Below are positions 1 through 9,654 of a stretch of 64,000 nucleotides of DNA, in pieces (the first letter of the stretch is position 1; the number at the start of each line of letters is the position of its first letter). Both the position numbers and the translations under genes were made by a program. The notes beneath the pieces were generated by a model. The model saw only the letters and a list, made by a program, of their open reading frames with translations. It ran no database searches and was not told where the DNA came from. Source of the stretch: Fredericiella sp963839515 (GTDB taxonomy: Bacteria; Chloroflexota; Anaerolineae; Caldilineales; Caldilineaceae); contig CAWIVN010000019.1 of NCBI GenBank assembly GCA_963839515.1, forward strand, positions 124,001 through 188,000. Reading direction: 5' to 3'.

Positions 1-2
1 TG

Positions 3-2684
3 CAGCTGGCGTTCGAGGGTCATGGGGCATTGTTGCTGCTGGAGGGAGAGGCGGGCGTAGGCAAGACGCGCTTGGCGTTTCAGGTGCTCGGCCAGGCCGG
101 GCAGCGCGGCGCAACTGTCATCAGTGCTACCTGCCAGATTCTTGAGCGAGATTTACCCTTTGCACCACTAGCCGACAGCTTGGGGCGCTATCTTTACGGC
201 CTGCCGGACGTGGTTGTGCGCAGCTTGCCCGCCGCTTCATTGGCACAACTGATGCAAATCATTCCCAGTTTGCAGGACCGCCTGGGCGGCATCAATATTC
301 CCGCCCCGGACCTGGCCGGCAGCGCCGAAGAAAACCGGCTGCGCTTGATCGACGCCATCGTCGCATTCTTCGTCTCATTGGCAAACCAACGACCGCTGGT
401 CGTCTTTTTCGACGACCTGCACTGGGCAGATTCGGATACCTTATCGGTGTTGAGCCGTCTGGCGCACCGGTTGGCGGACACTCCGCTTTTCCTGCTGATC
501 TCCTATCGCAGCGAGGACCTGCCCGACAACGAGGCGCTCGCTGCGCTGCTGCATGGGTTAAAGCGCAGCCATACACATTCGCAGTTGCACCTGGATCGGC
601 TCAACCGCGACCAAGTGCAAGAGTTCGTCAAACTGCATCTCGGCCCCAAGCTTGAAGCTGGGGGTCGGCTCGGCTCGATCCTGTTCGAGACAACAAACGG
701 CAATCCACTGTTCGTCACCGAGACCCTGCGCGATATGGAGGAACGCTGGCAAGCAGCAGGTGCCACGATGCGCCCGTTGGCCGAGTTGGACAGCATGGAG
801 CTCGAAGCGCTGCGCCAGTCGATTCTTCTGCGCCGCAACCAACGCGTGCAGGAGATCATCCTGGAACGTATCGAACGCTTGCCGGCAGACGCGCACACGA
901 TCCTAAACCTCTGTGCGGTGATCGGCCGTGACTTTAGCCTTGACCTTTTGGAAAAAGCGGCAGCGCACGATCCGCTTGATGCACTGGAGGTGCTGCTCGA
1001 GCGCAAGTTCCTGATCGAGCGGCCCGACGAACGGCTGGATTTTAGCCATCAAGTCGTGCGCCAAGCGGTCTATGACAGTCTTAACATCCTGCAGCGCCGC
1101 CGCCTGCACCTGGCCGTAGCCGGGGCGCTGGTGGATCTGCACCAGGACAACCACAGCCCCTCCGAAGTCGCCATGCATTATTCGCAATCTGGAGCGAGTT
1201 ACCGGCTCTTGGCGGCGGAGTACAACGTGCGGGCGGGCGAGCGGCTGCTGCGAACATATGGCTTTCGCCAGGCGATTGAGACCTTCGATCGCGCGTTGAA
1301 GACGTTTGAGGAAGTGGTGGACAGTCCGCCTCCTGACATCCGCCGTGCACTCGAAGGCTTGGGGTTAGCGTACGAGAGCATGTTCGACGCCGAAGGCGTG
1401 ACGAACACCTATCGCAAGCTGCAATCTTGGGCGCGCAAACAAGGCGATCGCCCGTTGATGATCGCAAGTTACAGCCGATTGACGACCATGCTGGGGTTAT
1501 TTGGCCAGCAAAGCGAAAGCAATGTGCAGTTGCGCGAGCTGCTGCGCTATCTGGCGGGGGGCGATGCGGCGGTGGAGCCGTCACGCGTCCTAGTCGACCT
1601 GCTTGAGCGGCGCGAGTTAATCTACAGTCATGACGACGAAAACGGTGCCTATGGTCCCCAAGGCGATGAAGGCTACCTGACCGGTGAGCCTGGCAATGTG
1701 TGGCAGCCCTACCTACCAGCCCCGCGGCCGGTGACCGATCCGGTACAAGATCTGCTGAAGATCCTGGAGCCGGTGCATGCCGTGCCTCCGCTCTTTGATT
1801 ATGCCTGGACACTGCTGGTACAGGGTGAGCTTGGCGAGGCAACCCGTCTCTTAGAAGCTGTCGTCGATCTGGCGACTGTGACCAATCAGCCGTCGATCGC
1901 CAGTGCCGCCTACCACCAGTTAGCAGTCACGGCGCGCATCCTGGGAGAAAGCGAACAAAGCCAGGCGCTCAACGACCAGAGTATCGCCATCAACCGAGCG
2001 CGGCCGGGTACGGCGGCCGAGCTAGGCAGCATGTGGCCGCGCATTGCCAGCGGCTTTTTGTCGCTGCAAGCAGGCCGCCTAGATGAGGCAGAGCGCAGGC
2101 TGCGCCGTGTGGCGGACTTCTTGAGCGAGCGGCGCTCCTTCCGCAACTACTATAACAGTGCCAACATAGGGCTTGGACTGGTAGCATTGGAACAGGGCAA
2201 GGTCGATGAAGCACGCAGCTTGCTGAGTGAAGCGTTGGTCGATCCCGTCCATCTCTACCCCTATACCCACGTGCATGCCCTGTTGGGGTTGGCGCGCATT
2301 GCCCAGATCGACTGCGACGTTACCGAGCGGGATCGCCTACTGCGCCAGGCGCTGCGCTTTGCCGGCAGGCGGAGCCTGTTGGAGGAGTACATCGCCATCG
2401 TGCTGGAAGTAGCACGTTTCCATCCGACTGGTGCACCCGTCGTTGCGTTGATCGCCTCAGCACTTACTTATGTCGAGTCGATTGGGCTCGAGGCAGCAGA
2501 GCGGGTTCTGCGTGCTGCCATGGTCCACTTGGACGAAGATACAATCTTGCAGGCAATTGCCGGCGAACCAAACTCCAACGAGGCGGCTGCCAGCCATGCG
2601 ACCAGCCAGAGTGTGACCGGTGAAGGTGCAACTGTCGAAGAAGCGCCAGCCAGGCCGGCCGTTAGCGATGAAACACCCGCTTAA
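3..2684 (+). CDS. STAND/AAA ATPase regulator with TPR-like C-terminus (5' truncated by window)
   Basis: The reading frame is open to the left window edge (codons from base 3), so the true N-terminus, probably a DNA-binding or BTAD/cyclase-type domain, lies outside. The visible part begins with a P-loop (GEAGVGKTR) and a Walker B motif followed by His-Trp (VVFFDDLHWAD), the pattern of AAA_16/STAND ATPases found in LuxR- and SARP-type regulators and adenylate-cyclase fusions. After roughly residue 400 the protein is helical and TPR-like, with many Ala/Leu/Glu/Arg helix pairs, as in MalT-like proteins. A TTG at base 30 could be read as a start, but it falls just before the P-loop and would remove strand beta-1. 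The protein probably acts in the cytoplasm as a signal-responsive NTPase switch; its ligand and targets cannot be told. Family is confident, exact role is not. Confidence 0.8.
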   Translation, partial: QLAFEGHGALLLLEGEAGVGKTRLAFQVLGQAGQRGATVISATCQILERDLPFAPLADSLGRYLYGLPDVVVRSLPAASLAQLMQIIPSLQDRLGGINIPAPDLAGSAEENRLRLIDAIVAFFVSLANQRPLVVFFDDLHWADSDTLSVLSRLAHRLADTPLFLLISYRSEDLPDNEALAALLHGLKRSHTHSQLHLDRLNRDQVQEFVKLHLGPKLEAGGRLGSILFETTNGNPLFVTETLRDMEERWQAAGATMRPLAELDSMELEALRQSILLRRNQRVQEIILERIERLPADAHTILNLCAVIGRDFSLDLLEKAAAHDPLDALEVLLERKFLIERPDERLDFSHQVVRQAVYDSLNILQRRRLHLAVAGALVDLHQDNHSPSEVAMHYSQSGASYRLLAAEYNVRAGERLLRTYGFRQAIETFDRALKTFEEVVDSPPPDIRRALEGLGLAYESMFDAEGVTNTYRKLQSWARKQGDRPLMIASYSRLTTMLGLFGQQSESNVQLRELLRYLAGGDAAVEPSRVLVDLLERRELIYSHDDENGAYGPQGDEGYLTGEPGNVWQPYLPAPRPVTDPVQDLLKILEPVHAVPPLFDYAWTLLVQGELGEATRLLEAVVDLATVTNQPSIASAAYHQLAVTARILGESEQSQALNDQSIAINRARPGTAAELGSMWPRIASGFLSLQAGRLDEAERRLRRVADFLSERRSFRNYYNSANIGLGLVALEQGKVDEARSLLSEALVDPVHLYPYTHVHALLGLARIAQIDCDVTERDRLLRQALRFAGRRSLLEEYIAIVLEVARFHPTGAPVVALIASALTYVESIGLEAAERVLRAAMVHLDEDTILQAIAGEPNSNEAAASHATSQSVTGEGATVEEAPARPAVSDETPA

Positions 2685-2691
2685 AACCAGA

Positions 2692-2719
2692 AAACGGGTG
2701 GCTTGCGGGCCACCCGTTT
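2692..2719. terminator. Bidirectional hairpin terminator
   Basis: An 11-bp perfect stem (2692-2702 with 2709-2719) with a 6-base loop, flanked by A on the left and T on the right. It sits between two convergent genes that end at 2684 and 2754, so it can stop transcription from both sides. Confidence 0.75.
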
Positions 2720-2753
2720 CCCTGGATTCTACAATCCACGTCCCAACAACAGG

Positions 2754-3809
2754 TTACAACCGAGCGTACTTCATGTACATCACCGCAACACCTTCGGCCT
2801 GGAAATACTCGACCTTTATGGTGTGAGGCCCTGGAGAGAGAAAGTGGTCGCATGAGACAGTCGTAGCCGGACCGATGCGCCAGAAGTCGAGGATCAACTG
2901 TCCATCGACCCAGATGCGCACGCCGTCGTCGACTGTCGCCCAGAAGCGATACGTACCACCACTGAATTCCTCGACCTTGGTCCAGCGTACGCTGAAGTTG
3001 TTGGCGCCGACACCGTTGCCTGGGCCCCACGTTCCCCAGTCAAAGGCGATGTTGGGGTCCTGGCGCACGAAGGTCGGTGCGCCGGCCAGATCGCGGTTGT
3101 TAAAGTACTCGCCGTTCCAGGCCCCGTATAGCGGAGGAGGCTGGGGACAGGGCTGGCCACACGGCTGCGCACAGGGCTGCGGCGGGCAGGGAGGCGGCGG
3201 TGGCGGTGGGGGCGGCAGCGGGCAAGGCTGACCGCACGGTACGCCACACGGCTCGGGCTGGCATGGGGGTGGTGGCGGGGGTGGTGGCTGCGGATGCCAG
3301 CCGCCACCGCCGGGAATGCACAGCTTCTGCCCGACGAAGATCAGGTTCCAATTCCAGATGCCGTTGGCCTGGGCCAGCGCCCATGGGCTGACGCCGTACC
3401 AGGCGGCAATTCCGCTCAGGGTCTGGCCAGGGCGAACCCAGTGCCAGTCCACGCAGTTGCCGACTGGAGGAGGCGGGGGATGGGGTTGCCAACCACCGGG
3501 GATGCACAGCGACTGGCCCACCAACACGCGGTTGGGGTTCCAGATGCCGTTAGCCTGCATCAGGGCATTGACGGTCGTGCCAAAGCGCACGGCGATGCTG
3601 CTCAGGGTGTCTCCGAACTGCACCGTGTACCACGTGCTGCAATTGCCGCCGCCCCATTCTACTGGCTTGTTAATTGCTGAGGGCGCCGCTTCCACCGACG
3701 GCGCCGCCAACGCCGCGCCGGGTAGCAACGCGCCAAGCAATGTGAGGGCCAGCATGAAGGCCAGCAAAACGCGCCGCAAAGGGCGTGCTCTGGCTGTAAA
3801 TCGCTTCAT
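2754..3809 (-). CDS. Secreted protein with two LysM domains and a PA14-like domain
   Basis: Exported envelope protein of 351 residues. Residues 1-36 form a classical signal peptide (basic start, Leu/Ala core, cleavage near ALAA). Two LysM modules (about 60-104 and 123-165; motifs GDTLSSIAVRFG and GQTLSGIAAWYG) should bind peptidoglycan or other GlcNAc polymers. A 60-residue linker of Pro runs and evenly spaced Cys (PCGQPCPLPP, QPCAQPCGQP) follows. The C-terminal region (about 228-351) begins WNGEYFNNRDLAG and contains DDGVRIWVDGQLILDFW, the signature of PA14-like carbohydrate-binding beta-barrels. Inferred role: a wall-anchored glycan-binding protein. No catalytic domain is visible. The start is a Met with a strongly basic n-region. 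Confidence 0.85.
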   Translation of the reverse strand: MKRFTARARPLRRVLLAFMLALTLLGALLPGAALAAPSVEAAPSAINKPVEWGGGNCSTWYTVQFGDTLSSIAVRFGTTVNALMQANGIWNPNRVLVGQSLCIPGGWQPHPPPPPVGNCVDWHWVRPGQTLSGIAAWYGVSPWALAQANGIWNWNLIFVGQKLCIPGGGGWHPQPPPPPPPPCQPEPCGVPCGQPCPLPPPPPPPPPCPPQPCAQPCGQPCPQPPPLYGAWNGEYFNNRDLAGAPTFVRQDPNIAFDWGTWGPGNGVGANNFSVRWTKVEEFSGGTYRFWATVDDGVRIWVDGQLILDFWRIGPATTVSCDHFLSPGPHTIKVEYFQAEGVAVMYMKYARL

Positions 3810-3972
3810 GACCAGACTCCTTTCATGAAATGCTTGACGAATGACCTGTTGTTTGGGATGAACTTATGTCCAACCGGGAGCAAAGCCGGCGAGCGGCGAG
3901 ATCCGCAACTTCTGCACCGCACCGCCATTTCCTGCCTTCGCTGCCGGGGTGAACCAAAACCAGTACTGCCAC

Positions 3973-5379
3973 TCAAAACTCAAACGCCTGCCCGCGTTCG
4001 GGCGCCGTAACTTTGGCAAAGCCTTCGCCGTGCAGCAGGTGAAGGAACGTGTCCATCGCTGTCGGCTCGCCATGCACCAGAAACACGTGCTGCAGCCGCT
4101 GGCGCTCGATGGGATTCACCCACGCCAGCAGTTCCTTCTGGTCGGCATGCGCGCTGTACCCATCGATCTTCTCGACATCGGCGCGCACATCATAGGTTTC
4201 GCCAAAGATGCTTACACGCGGCTCGCCGTCTTCCAGCTTGCGCCCCAGCGTGTGCTCGGCCATAAAACTCACCAACAGAACCGTATTGCGCGAGTCTTCG
4301 ATATTGTTCTTGAGGTGGTGCAGGATGCGCCCGCTTTCCGCCATACCGCTTGCACTGATGATGATGGCGGAATCCGTGCGGTTGTTTAGCTGCTTGCTGC
4401 GCCGCACGTCGCGCACATATTCAAGATCCGGATAGTCAAAGGGGCTGCGCACATTTTCACCCACCAAAAACTTCTGCACCTCTTCGTTCCATGCTTCCGG
4501 GTGCATGCGAAATACATCCGTGGCGTTGACGGCCAAGGGGCTGTCTACAAACACACGAATGTCCGGAATGTCGCCGCGTGCATCCAGCTGATGCAGGGCA
4601 TAGACGAGTTCTTGTGTGCGTCCCACGGCAAAGGCGGGGATGATGATCTTGCCTCGCTTGCGCACTGTCTTGTTGACTACATCGCGCAGCTTCTTGCGTG
4701 CGTCGGCATAGTCTTCGTGCAGCCGGTTACCGTAGGTCGTCTCCATAATGACGATGTCGGCTTCCGCAAACGTCTGCGGGGGGCGCAGGATAGGGCTCGC
4801 CGCACGCCCGATATCGCCGCTAAAGACCACGCGCCACGTTTTGCCGCTGCTAGACTCGCGAATGTCAACCTGCACGGACGCCGCGCCCAAAATATGACCG
4901 GCCTCGACAAAGGTAACATCTACACCATCGGCCACCGTGACCTTGCGCTGGAAACCGATGCCGACAAATTGGTTGAGACAAGCTTGGACGTCTGCCTGGG
5001 TGTATAGTGGTTTGATGGGCGGCTCGCCATCACGCGCCCGCTTCTTGTTCACGTATTCAACGTCCTGCTCTTGGATGTGCCCGCTGTCCATGAGCATAAA
5101 GGTACACAAGTTGCGCGTTGCAAGCGTGCACCAGATGTTGCCGCGGAAACCATCTTTTGCCAGATCGGGGATATTGCCGCTGTGATCGATATGCGCATGG
5201 CTAAGCACCACCGCATCGATCGATGCCGGGTCAAAGGGGAAATTTAGATTGCGCTCGTACGTTTCGGCGCGCCGCCCTTGAAAAAGCCCACACTCGAGCA
5301 GCACACGCCGATCGTTGACTTCAATCAAGTGCATCGAACCCGTCACTTCTCGAGCCGCACCCAGAAAAGTGATCTTCAT
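3973..5379 (-). CDS. Beta-CASP metallo-beta-lactamase-fold RNase-type hydrolase
   Basis: 468 residues of the MBL-fold/beta-CASP family (YSH1/CPSF73-like). The metal-binding HxHxDH motif is seen as HAHIDH at residues 61-66. Further conserved parts are SGDIG in the MBL core, VDSPLA and SASGMAESGR in the beta-CASP insert, and YSAHADQKEL (motif C His) near the C-terminus. The N-terminus MKITFLGAAREVTGS is typical of the family and fixes the start. Members are usually zinc-dependent endo- or exoribonucleases in the cytoplasm; the RNA target here is unknown. It stands alone, convergent to nothing on its right; the 372 bases to its right hold the promoter of the divergent ade gene. Confidence 0.9.
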   Translation of the reverse strand: MKITFLGAAREVTGSMHLIEVNDRRVLLECGLFQGRRAETYERNLNFPFDPASIDAVVLSHAHIDHSGNIPDLAKDGFRGNIWCTLATRNLCTFMLMDSGHIQEQDVEYVNKKRARDGEPPIKPLYTQADVQACLNQFVGIGFQRKVTVADGVDVTFVEAGHILGAASVQVDIRESSSGKTWRVVFSGDIGRAASPILRPPQTFAEADIVIMETTYGNRLHEDYADARKKLRDVVNKTVRKRGKIIIPAFAVGRTQELVYALHQLDARGDIPDIRVFVDSPLAVNATDVFRMHPEAWNEEVQKFLVGENVRSPFDYPDLEYVRDVRRSKQLNNRTDSAIIISASGMAESGRILHHLKNNIEDSRNTVLLVSFMAEHTLGRKLEDGEPRVSIFGETYDVRADVEKIDGYSAHADQKELLAWVNPIERQRLQHVFLVHGEPTAMDTFLHLLHGEGFAKVTAPERGQAFEF

Positions 5380-5751
5380 AGTTCGCTGTTGTCCTATGGG
5401 GCGAGGCCATTTTCAGCGCCGCCATTTTGAAGAGAACACAGGGGTGCAACTGATTTTGCCACTCCCATTGTTATTCTCTTTGCATATTGTAATGCATTTT
5501 GAGAATATTTCAATCCCTAATTTTTGCGAATATGCAGGAATACGTCATTTCTACAGTAAAGTTGCCACTTTTCATAGACGAATGTACGGCGAAAGCCGTA
5601 ATTGATGATTCATTTCCCGCAACTCCGCCTCTATGCAGCGCCTTCCCCAGCGGTGGTACCTCCAGAAAGCCGCCCGACCAGACGGGGCACGTCTTCAGCA
5701 CGCCATACTGTGCTATAATGCACCTTAACTAAAGGACGAAAGGATCGAGGT
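5380..5751. other. AT-rich intergenic region upstream of ade
   Basis: This divergent gap is clearly richer in A+T than its neighbours, mainly at 5460-5580. It contains the ade promoter near its right end and a small hairpin with a GAAA tetraloop (6-bp stem, 5585-5600). No convincing coding frame was found. Confidence 0.5.
5711..5719 (+). promoter_or_regulatory. Extended -10 promoter of ade
   Basis: TGC followed by a perfect TATAAT (5714-5719). No good -35 hexamer is seen, which fits an extended -10 promoter. The predicted leader is about 25 bases and carries AAAGGA-like ribosome-binding bases before the ATG at 5752; it is too short for a purine riboswitch. Confidence 0.6.
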
Positions 5752-7482
5752 ATGGATACGGGGCGTCTGTTGGCTGTGGCCCGCGGCGATCAACCGGCAG
5801 ACCTGCTGCTGCGCAATGCAAGGATGGTCAATATCTTTGCGGGCACAGTAGAGGCCAACGATATTGCCATTTGCGCAGACCGTATTGCGGGCTTCGGGCC
5901 AGGCTATGCTGCACTGCGTGAGGTCGATCTCGCCGGCGCCTACGTCACACCCGGCTTGATCGACGCCCACGTCCATATCGAAAGCAGCCTCTGTGTACCT
6001 GCCCAATTTGCAGCAGCCGTCCTGCCGCATGGCGTGACCAGTGTCGTCACCGATCCTCACGAAATCGCTAACGTGGCCGGCGTGGCCGGCATTCGCTACA
6101 TGGCGGCCGCCTGTTCTGAGCAGTCGCTAGGCGTAGTGATCATGGCGCCCTCCTGCGTCCCAGCGACGGCTATGGAGTCGAATGGCGCCCGCTTGGAGGC
6201 CGAGGACCTGGCACCCTTGCTAGCGGAAGGTGTGCTGCACGGGCTGGCCGAAGTGATGAACTATCCCGGCGTCACCTATGGCGATCCCGCCATGCTGGCA
6301 AAGCTGGCAGCTTTTGCCGGCCGGCCTATCGACGGCCATGCGCCCCACTGGCGTGGTAAGGTGCTCAACGCCTACGTGGCCGCCGGCATCGGCAGCGAAC
6401 ACGAGTGCACGACGGTGGCCGAAGCCGCCGAAAAGCTGGGTCGCGGTCTCTACATCTTGATCCGCCAGGCGACCAACGCCCAAAATCTGCGCACGCTGCT
6501 GCCACTGGTAACCCCCGCCAACAGCCGGCGCATCTGTTTCTGCACCGACGACCGCGTGCCAGCCGACCTGCTGGACGAAGGCAGCATCGACTTTATGGTA
6601 CGGCAAGCGGTCACCTACGGCATCGACCCCATCGTGGCTCTTCAGATGGCGACACTCAACGTGGCCGAGTGCTATGGCCTGACCGACCGGGGCGCCATCG
6701 CGCCGGGTCGCCGCGCCGACTTGCTTGTGTGCGACGACCTGCGCGATTTACGCCCGCGCCAGGTCTATGCCGGTGGGCAGCTGGTAGCCACAGACGGCCG
6801 CATGCTGCCCGCAGTCGCGCGCACTTCCATCCCACTGCCTCCTTCCGTCAGCGCGGCAGTGAGCGCCTCCGTCAACATTGCTTGGGACGCCGTAGACCTG
6901 CGCATCCCTGCTCGCGGCGCCGTAATGCGCGTCATTGGCAGCATGCCAGACCAGCTGGTGACCGAGGAACGTCTCCTGCCAGCCACAGTGGTCGACGGCC
7001 TGGCCGTAGCCGACCCCACCAACGATGTGCTCAAGATGGCAGTCATTGAACGCCACAATGCCCGCGGCACCATGGGCCTCGGTTTTATCCAAGGCATCGG
7101 CCTCAAGCGCGGCGCCATAGCTGGTACAGTCGCCCATGACCACCATAACTTGGTAATCATTGGGGCCGACGACGAATCGATGCGATTGGCAGCGCAGGCA
7201 GTGACCGACATGGGCGGCGGCCTGGTCGTCGTCGCCGACGGCAAAGTGCAGGCAGTATTGCCTCTACCCGTGGCTGGGCTGATGAGTGACCGTCCAATCG
7301 CCGAGGTGCGCGCCGCCTACGACGCGCTGCGAACTGCGGCTGCAGCGCTGGGATCACCGTTGCACGACCCATTTATGGCGATGAGCTTTATGGCGCTCGA
7401 GGTCATTCCCAAGCTAAAGTTGACCGACCAAGGGCTGGTGGATGTAGAGCGATTTGCGCCGGTCGAACTATTTGTCAATTGA
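5752..7482 (+). CDS. ade: Adenine deaminase
   Basis: 576 residues, the usual length for bacterial adenine deaminase of the amidohydrolase superfamily (adenine + H2O to hypoxanthine + NH3; purine salvage, cytoplasm). The N-terminus LLLRNARMVNIFAGTVE with the metal motif GLIDAHVHIESS, the DPHEIANVAG segment and the HNARGTMGLGFIQG/HDHHNLVIIG C-terminal segments are diagnostic. The binuclear metal ligands DAHVHIES and the downstream His/Asp residues are present, so the enzyme should be active. It is preceded by an extended -10 promoter and appears monocistronic; the next gene starts 75 bases downstream. Confidence 0.95.
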   Translation: MDTGRLLAVARGDQPADLLLRNARMVNIFAGTVEANDIAICADRIAGFGPGYAALREVDLAGAYVTPGLIDAHVHIESSLCVPAQFAAAVLPHGVTSVVTDPHEIANVAGVAGIRYMAAACSEQSLGVVIMAPSCVPATAMESNGARLEAEDLAPLLAEGVLHGLAEVMNYPGVTYGDPAMLAKLAAFAGRPIDGHAPHWRGKVLNAYVAAGIGSEHECTTVAEAAEKLGRGLYILIRQATNAQNLRTLLPLVTPANSRRICFCTDDRVPADLLDEGSIDFMVRQAVTYGIDPIVALQMATLNVAECYGLTDRGAIAPGRRADLLVCDDLRDLRPRQVYAGGQLVATDGRMLPAVARTSIPLPPSVSAAVSASVNIAWDAVDLRIPARGAVMRVIGSMPDQLVTEERLLPATVVDGLAVADPTNDVLKMAVIERHNARGTMGLGFIQGIGLKRGAIAGTVAHDHHNLVIIGADDESMRLAAQAVTDMGGGLVVVADGKVQAVLPLPVAGLMSDRPIAEVRAAYDALRTAAAALGSPLHDPFMAMSFMALEVIPKLKLTDQGLVDVERFAPVELFVN

Positions 7483-7557
7483 GGCGGCGGGATCGAAAAT
7501 TATACCAGAAAAATGGCAAATCACGAACAAATTGAGCGAAAACAGGGGAACAGGAAC

Positions 7558-8763
7558 ATGTTTGAAACAATTGTTGCAGCGCCGCCTGACCCAATTCTTG
7601 GCCTGACCGAAGCGTTCAAGAAGGACAAGAACACCAACAAGGTCAATCTAGGCGTAGGCGTCTACAAAGATGCGTCCGGCCAGACCCCTATCCTTGTTTC
7701 GGTCAAGAGTGCCGAAGAACGCCTGCTGCGCAGCGAGAACACCAAAAATTACCTTCCTATCGACGGTCAGCCCGAGTTTGACCGGGCGACGGTAGAGCTT
7801 CTGTTTGGGGCAAACCATCCTGCCTTGGCTGCACAACGCACGGTCACGGCACAGGCACCCGGCGGTACCGGAGCGCTGCGCGTCGCGGCAGACTTTGTCT
7901 TCTCCACACTAGGAAAACGCACTGTCTGGCTAAGTGATCCCACCTGGCCCAATCATCCCCAAGTGTTCAATGCCGCCGGCCTGGCAACTGCGACCTATCC
8001 CTACTTCGACAAGCGCAACAACGGCGTGGCGTTTGACGCCATGCTTGACGGACTGCGCGCAGTGCCTGAAGGCGACGTCGTGGTCCTGCACGGCTGCTGC
8101 CACAACCCAACAGGGGTGGACTTGCAGCCGGAGCACTGGCATGCCGTGGGCGAGATCCTGGCGGCGCGCAAACTGCTGCCACTGGTAGACTTTGCCTACC
8201 AAGGGTTTGCCAACGGCTTGGAGGCGGATGCGACGGGCCTGCACCAGCTTGCAGAGCACTGCGAGAGCATGCTGGTCGCCAGTTCCTATTCGAAAAATTT
8301 CGGCCTGTACAACGAGCGCGTGGGCGCGTTGACTCTGGTGGCGGCCGACGACAAGCAGGCCGAGGCGGCGCTCAGCCACATTAAGCGCGTGGCACGCGCC
8401 AACTACTCGAACCCGCCGGCGCATGGCGGCGCGATCGTGGCCACGGTGCTCAACGATCTAGAGTTGCGCAGACAGTGGGAAGCCGAAGTGGCAGACATGC
8501 GCAACCGCATCAACACCATGCGCCACCTATTTGTTGAGACTCTGCAGGAAAAAGGCGTCGACCGCGATTTTTCGTTTATCGCCCGCCAGCGTGGGATGTT
8601 CTCATTCTCGGGGCTCAATGCTGACCAAGTAAAGGCACTGCGCGATCGCTTTGCCGTCTACGTCGTGGGCTCGGGCCGCATTAGCGTGGCAGGAATGACC
8701 GAGCACAACATGGACTATCTTTGCTCTGCAATCGCCGAGGTGCTGGCTGACGACAAAGCATGA
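7558..8763 (+). CDS. Aspartate/aromatic aminotransferase, class I (AspC/TyrB type)
   Basis: PLP-dependent transaminase of 401 residues. The N-terminus FETIVAAPPDPILGLTEAF with VNLGVGVYKD is that of the AspC/TyrB subgroup Ia. The PLP lysine is in SYSKNFGLYNERVG, CHNPTGVDL supplies the Asn contact, and SGRISVAGM near the C-terminus holds the substrate-carboxylate Arg. An upstream in-frame ATG at 7513 would add 15 residues that lack family similarity; the start at 7558 follows an AGGGGAACAGGA ribosome site and matches the family. It likely interconverts aspartate (or aromatic amino acids) and 2-oxoglutarate. Substrate preference cannot be settled by eye. Confidence 0.92.
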   Translation: MFETIVAAPPDPILGLTEAFKKDKNTNKVNLGVGVYKDASGQTPILVSVKSAEERLLRSENTKNYLPIDGQPEFDRATVELLFGANHPALAAQRTVTAQAPGGTGALRVAADFVFSTLGKRTVWLSDPTWPNHPQVFNAAGLATATYPYFDKRNNGVAFDAMLDGLRAVPEGDVVVLHGCCHNPTGVDLQPEHWHAVGEILAARKLLPLVDFAYQGFANGLEADATGLHQLAEHCESMLVASSYSKNFGLYNERVGALTLVAADDKQAEAALSHIKRVARANYSNPPAHGGAIVATVLNDLELRRQWEAEVADMRNRINTMRHLFVETLQEKGVDRDFSFIARQRGMFSFSGLNADQVKALRDRFAVYVVGSGRISVAGMTEHNMDYLCSAIAEVLADDKA

Positions 8764-8785
8764 AATCACATTCACAGTTGGCGGA

Positions 8786-9640
8786 TTGACCGATCCGGCG
8801 CGGCTAGACCAGGTGTTGCGCCGCCGCTTCCCCCAGTGGGGGAGGCAGGCCATACAGCGTCTCGTAGCGGCGCGCGGCGTACAAGTGAATGGGAGAACGG
8901 TGTGGCTGGCGTCGTGGCAGGTGCGCAATGGCGATCGGATCGGCATCGAAGAGGCGCCGGCTGCAAAACCGGAGCCTTTGTCGACATGGGACGAGCGCTG
9001 GCTGCTGGCACTCGACGAGCAGATGGTCGTCGTGAACAAGCCGGCCGGCCTGTTGGCCGAAAAGCCGCCGTATCGCAGTGCGCCTAACCTGCATGCACTG
9101 GCAGAGGCGCGCTTTGGGCCACTCGTACTTGTCCACCGGTTGGATCGTGACACGTCTGGCGTTCTGTTGCTGGCACGTACGGCGCAGGCCAACCGCGTGC
9201 TCAGCGCCGCCTTTCGCGAGCACACGATCGAGAAGGAATACATAGCCGTGGTGGCTGCACCCAACCAATTGGCAGCGGAAGGTCGCATCAGCACACGGCT
9301 GGCGCCGGACCCACAACAGCGCGAGCGCATGGTTGTAGTCGCCAAAGGTGGCCAAGGAGCCGTGACGCGGTATATAGTCATTGCCAGCAAGATTGATAGA
9401 CAATTAGTGCGCGTGTGGCCCGTTTCAGGCCGCACGCATCAACTGCGTGTGCATCTGGCATTTATGGAGGCACCCATCCTGGGAGATAGGCTATATGGTG
9501 ATGCGCAGACGGCGCCGCGACTGCTTTTGCACGCTCACCGGCTTGTCCTACCGCCGTTGGCAGGGAGCGCGGAACGTGTGTTGGTAGCTCCCCTGCCGGC
9601 GGAATTTGCGTGGTCGGGTGCGGAGTTTGGCGATAGCTAA
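8786..9640 (+). CDS. RluA-family pseudouridine synthase with S4 domain
   Basis: 284 residues. An N-terminal S4 RNA-binding domain (RLDQVLRRRFPQWGRQAIQRLV) is followed by the RluA catalytic domain with the catalytic Asp in HRLDRDTSGVLLLAR and the motif GRTHQLRVHLAF. It isomerises uridine to pseudouridine in rRNA or tRNA. The gene starts 22 bases after the aminotransferase. The first conventional start in frame is TTG 8786, but similarity to the usual N-terminal strand (ITFTV) reads back to about 8765 through codons without ATG/GTG/TTG, so the true start may be a CTG at 8747 within the preceding gene. Target site is unknown. Confidence 0.9.
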   Translation: MTDPARLDQVLRRRFPQWGRQAIQRLVAARGVQVNGRTVWLASWQVRNGDRIGIEEAPAAKPEPLSTWDERWLLALDEQMVVVNKPAGLLAEKPPYRSAPNLHALAEARFGPLVLVHRLDRDTSGVLLLARTAQANRVLSAAFREHTIEKEYIAVVAAPNQLAAEGRISTRLAPDPQQRERMVVVAKGGQGAVTRYIVIASKIDRQLVRVWPVSGRTHQLRVHLAFMEAPILGDRLYGDAQTAPRLLLHAHRLVLPPLAGSAERVLVAPLPAEFAWSGAEFGDS

Positions 9641-9654
9641 CGCATAACGAAAGT

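Noticed and set aside
1081..1842. 253-codon minus-strand frame within the ATPase gene
   Set aside because: Low-complexity Arg/Pro/Ala translation typical of an antisense shadow.
5585..5600. GAAA-tetraloop hairpin considered as a riboswitch part upstream of ade
   Set aside because: It lies upstream of the promoter -10, so it cannot be in the ade leader.
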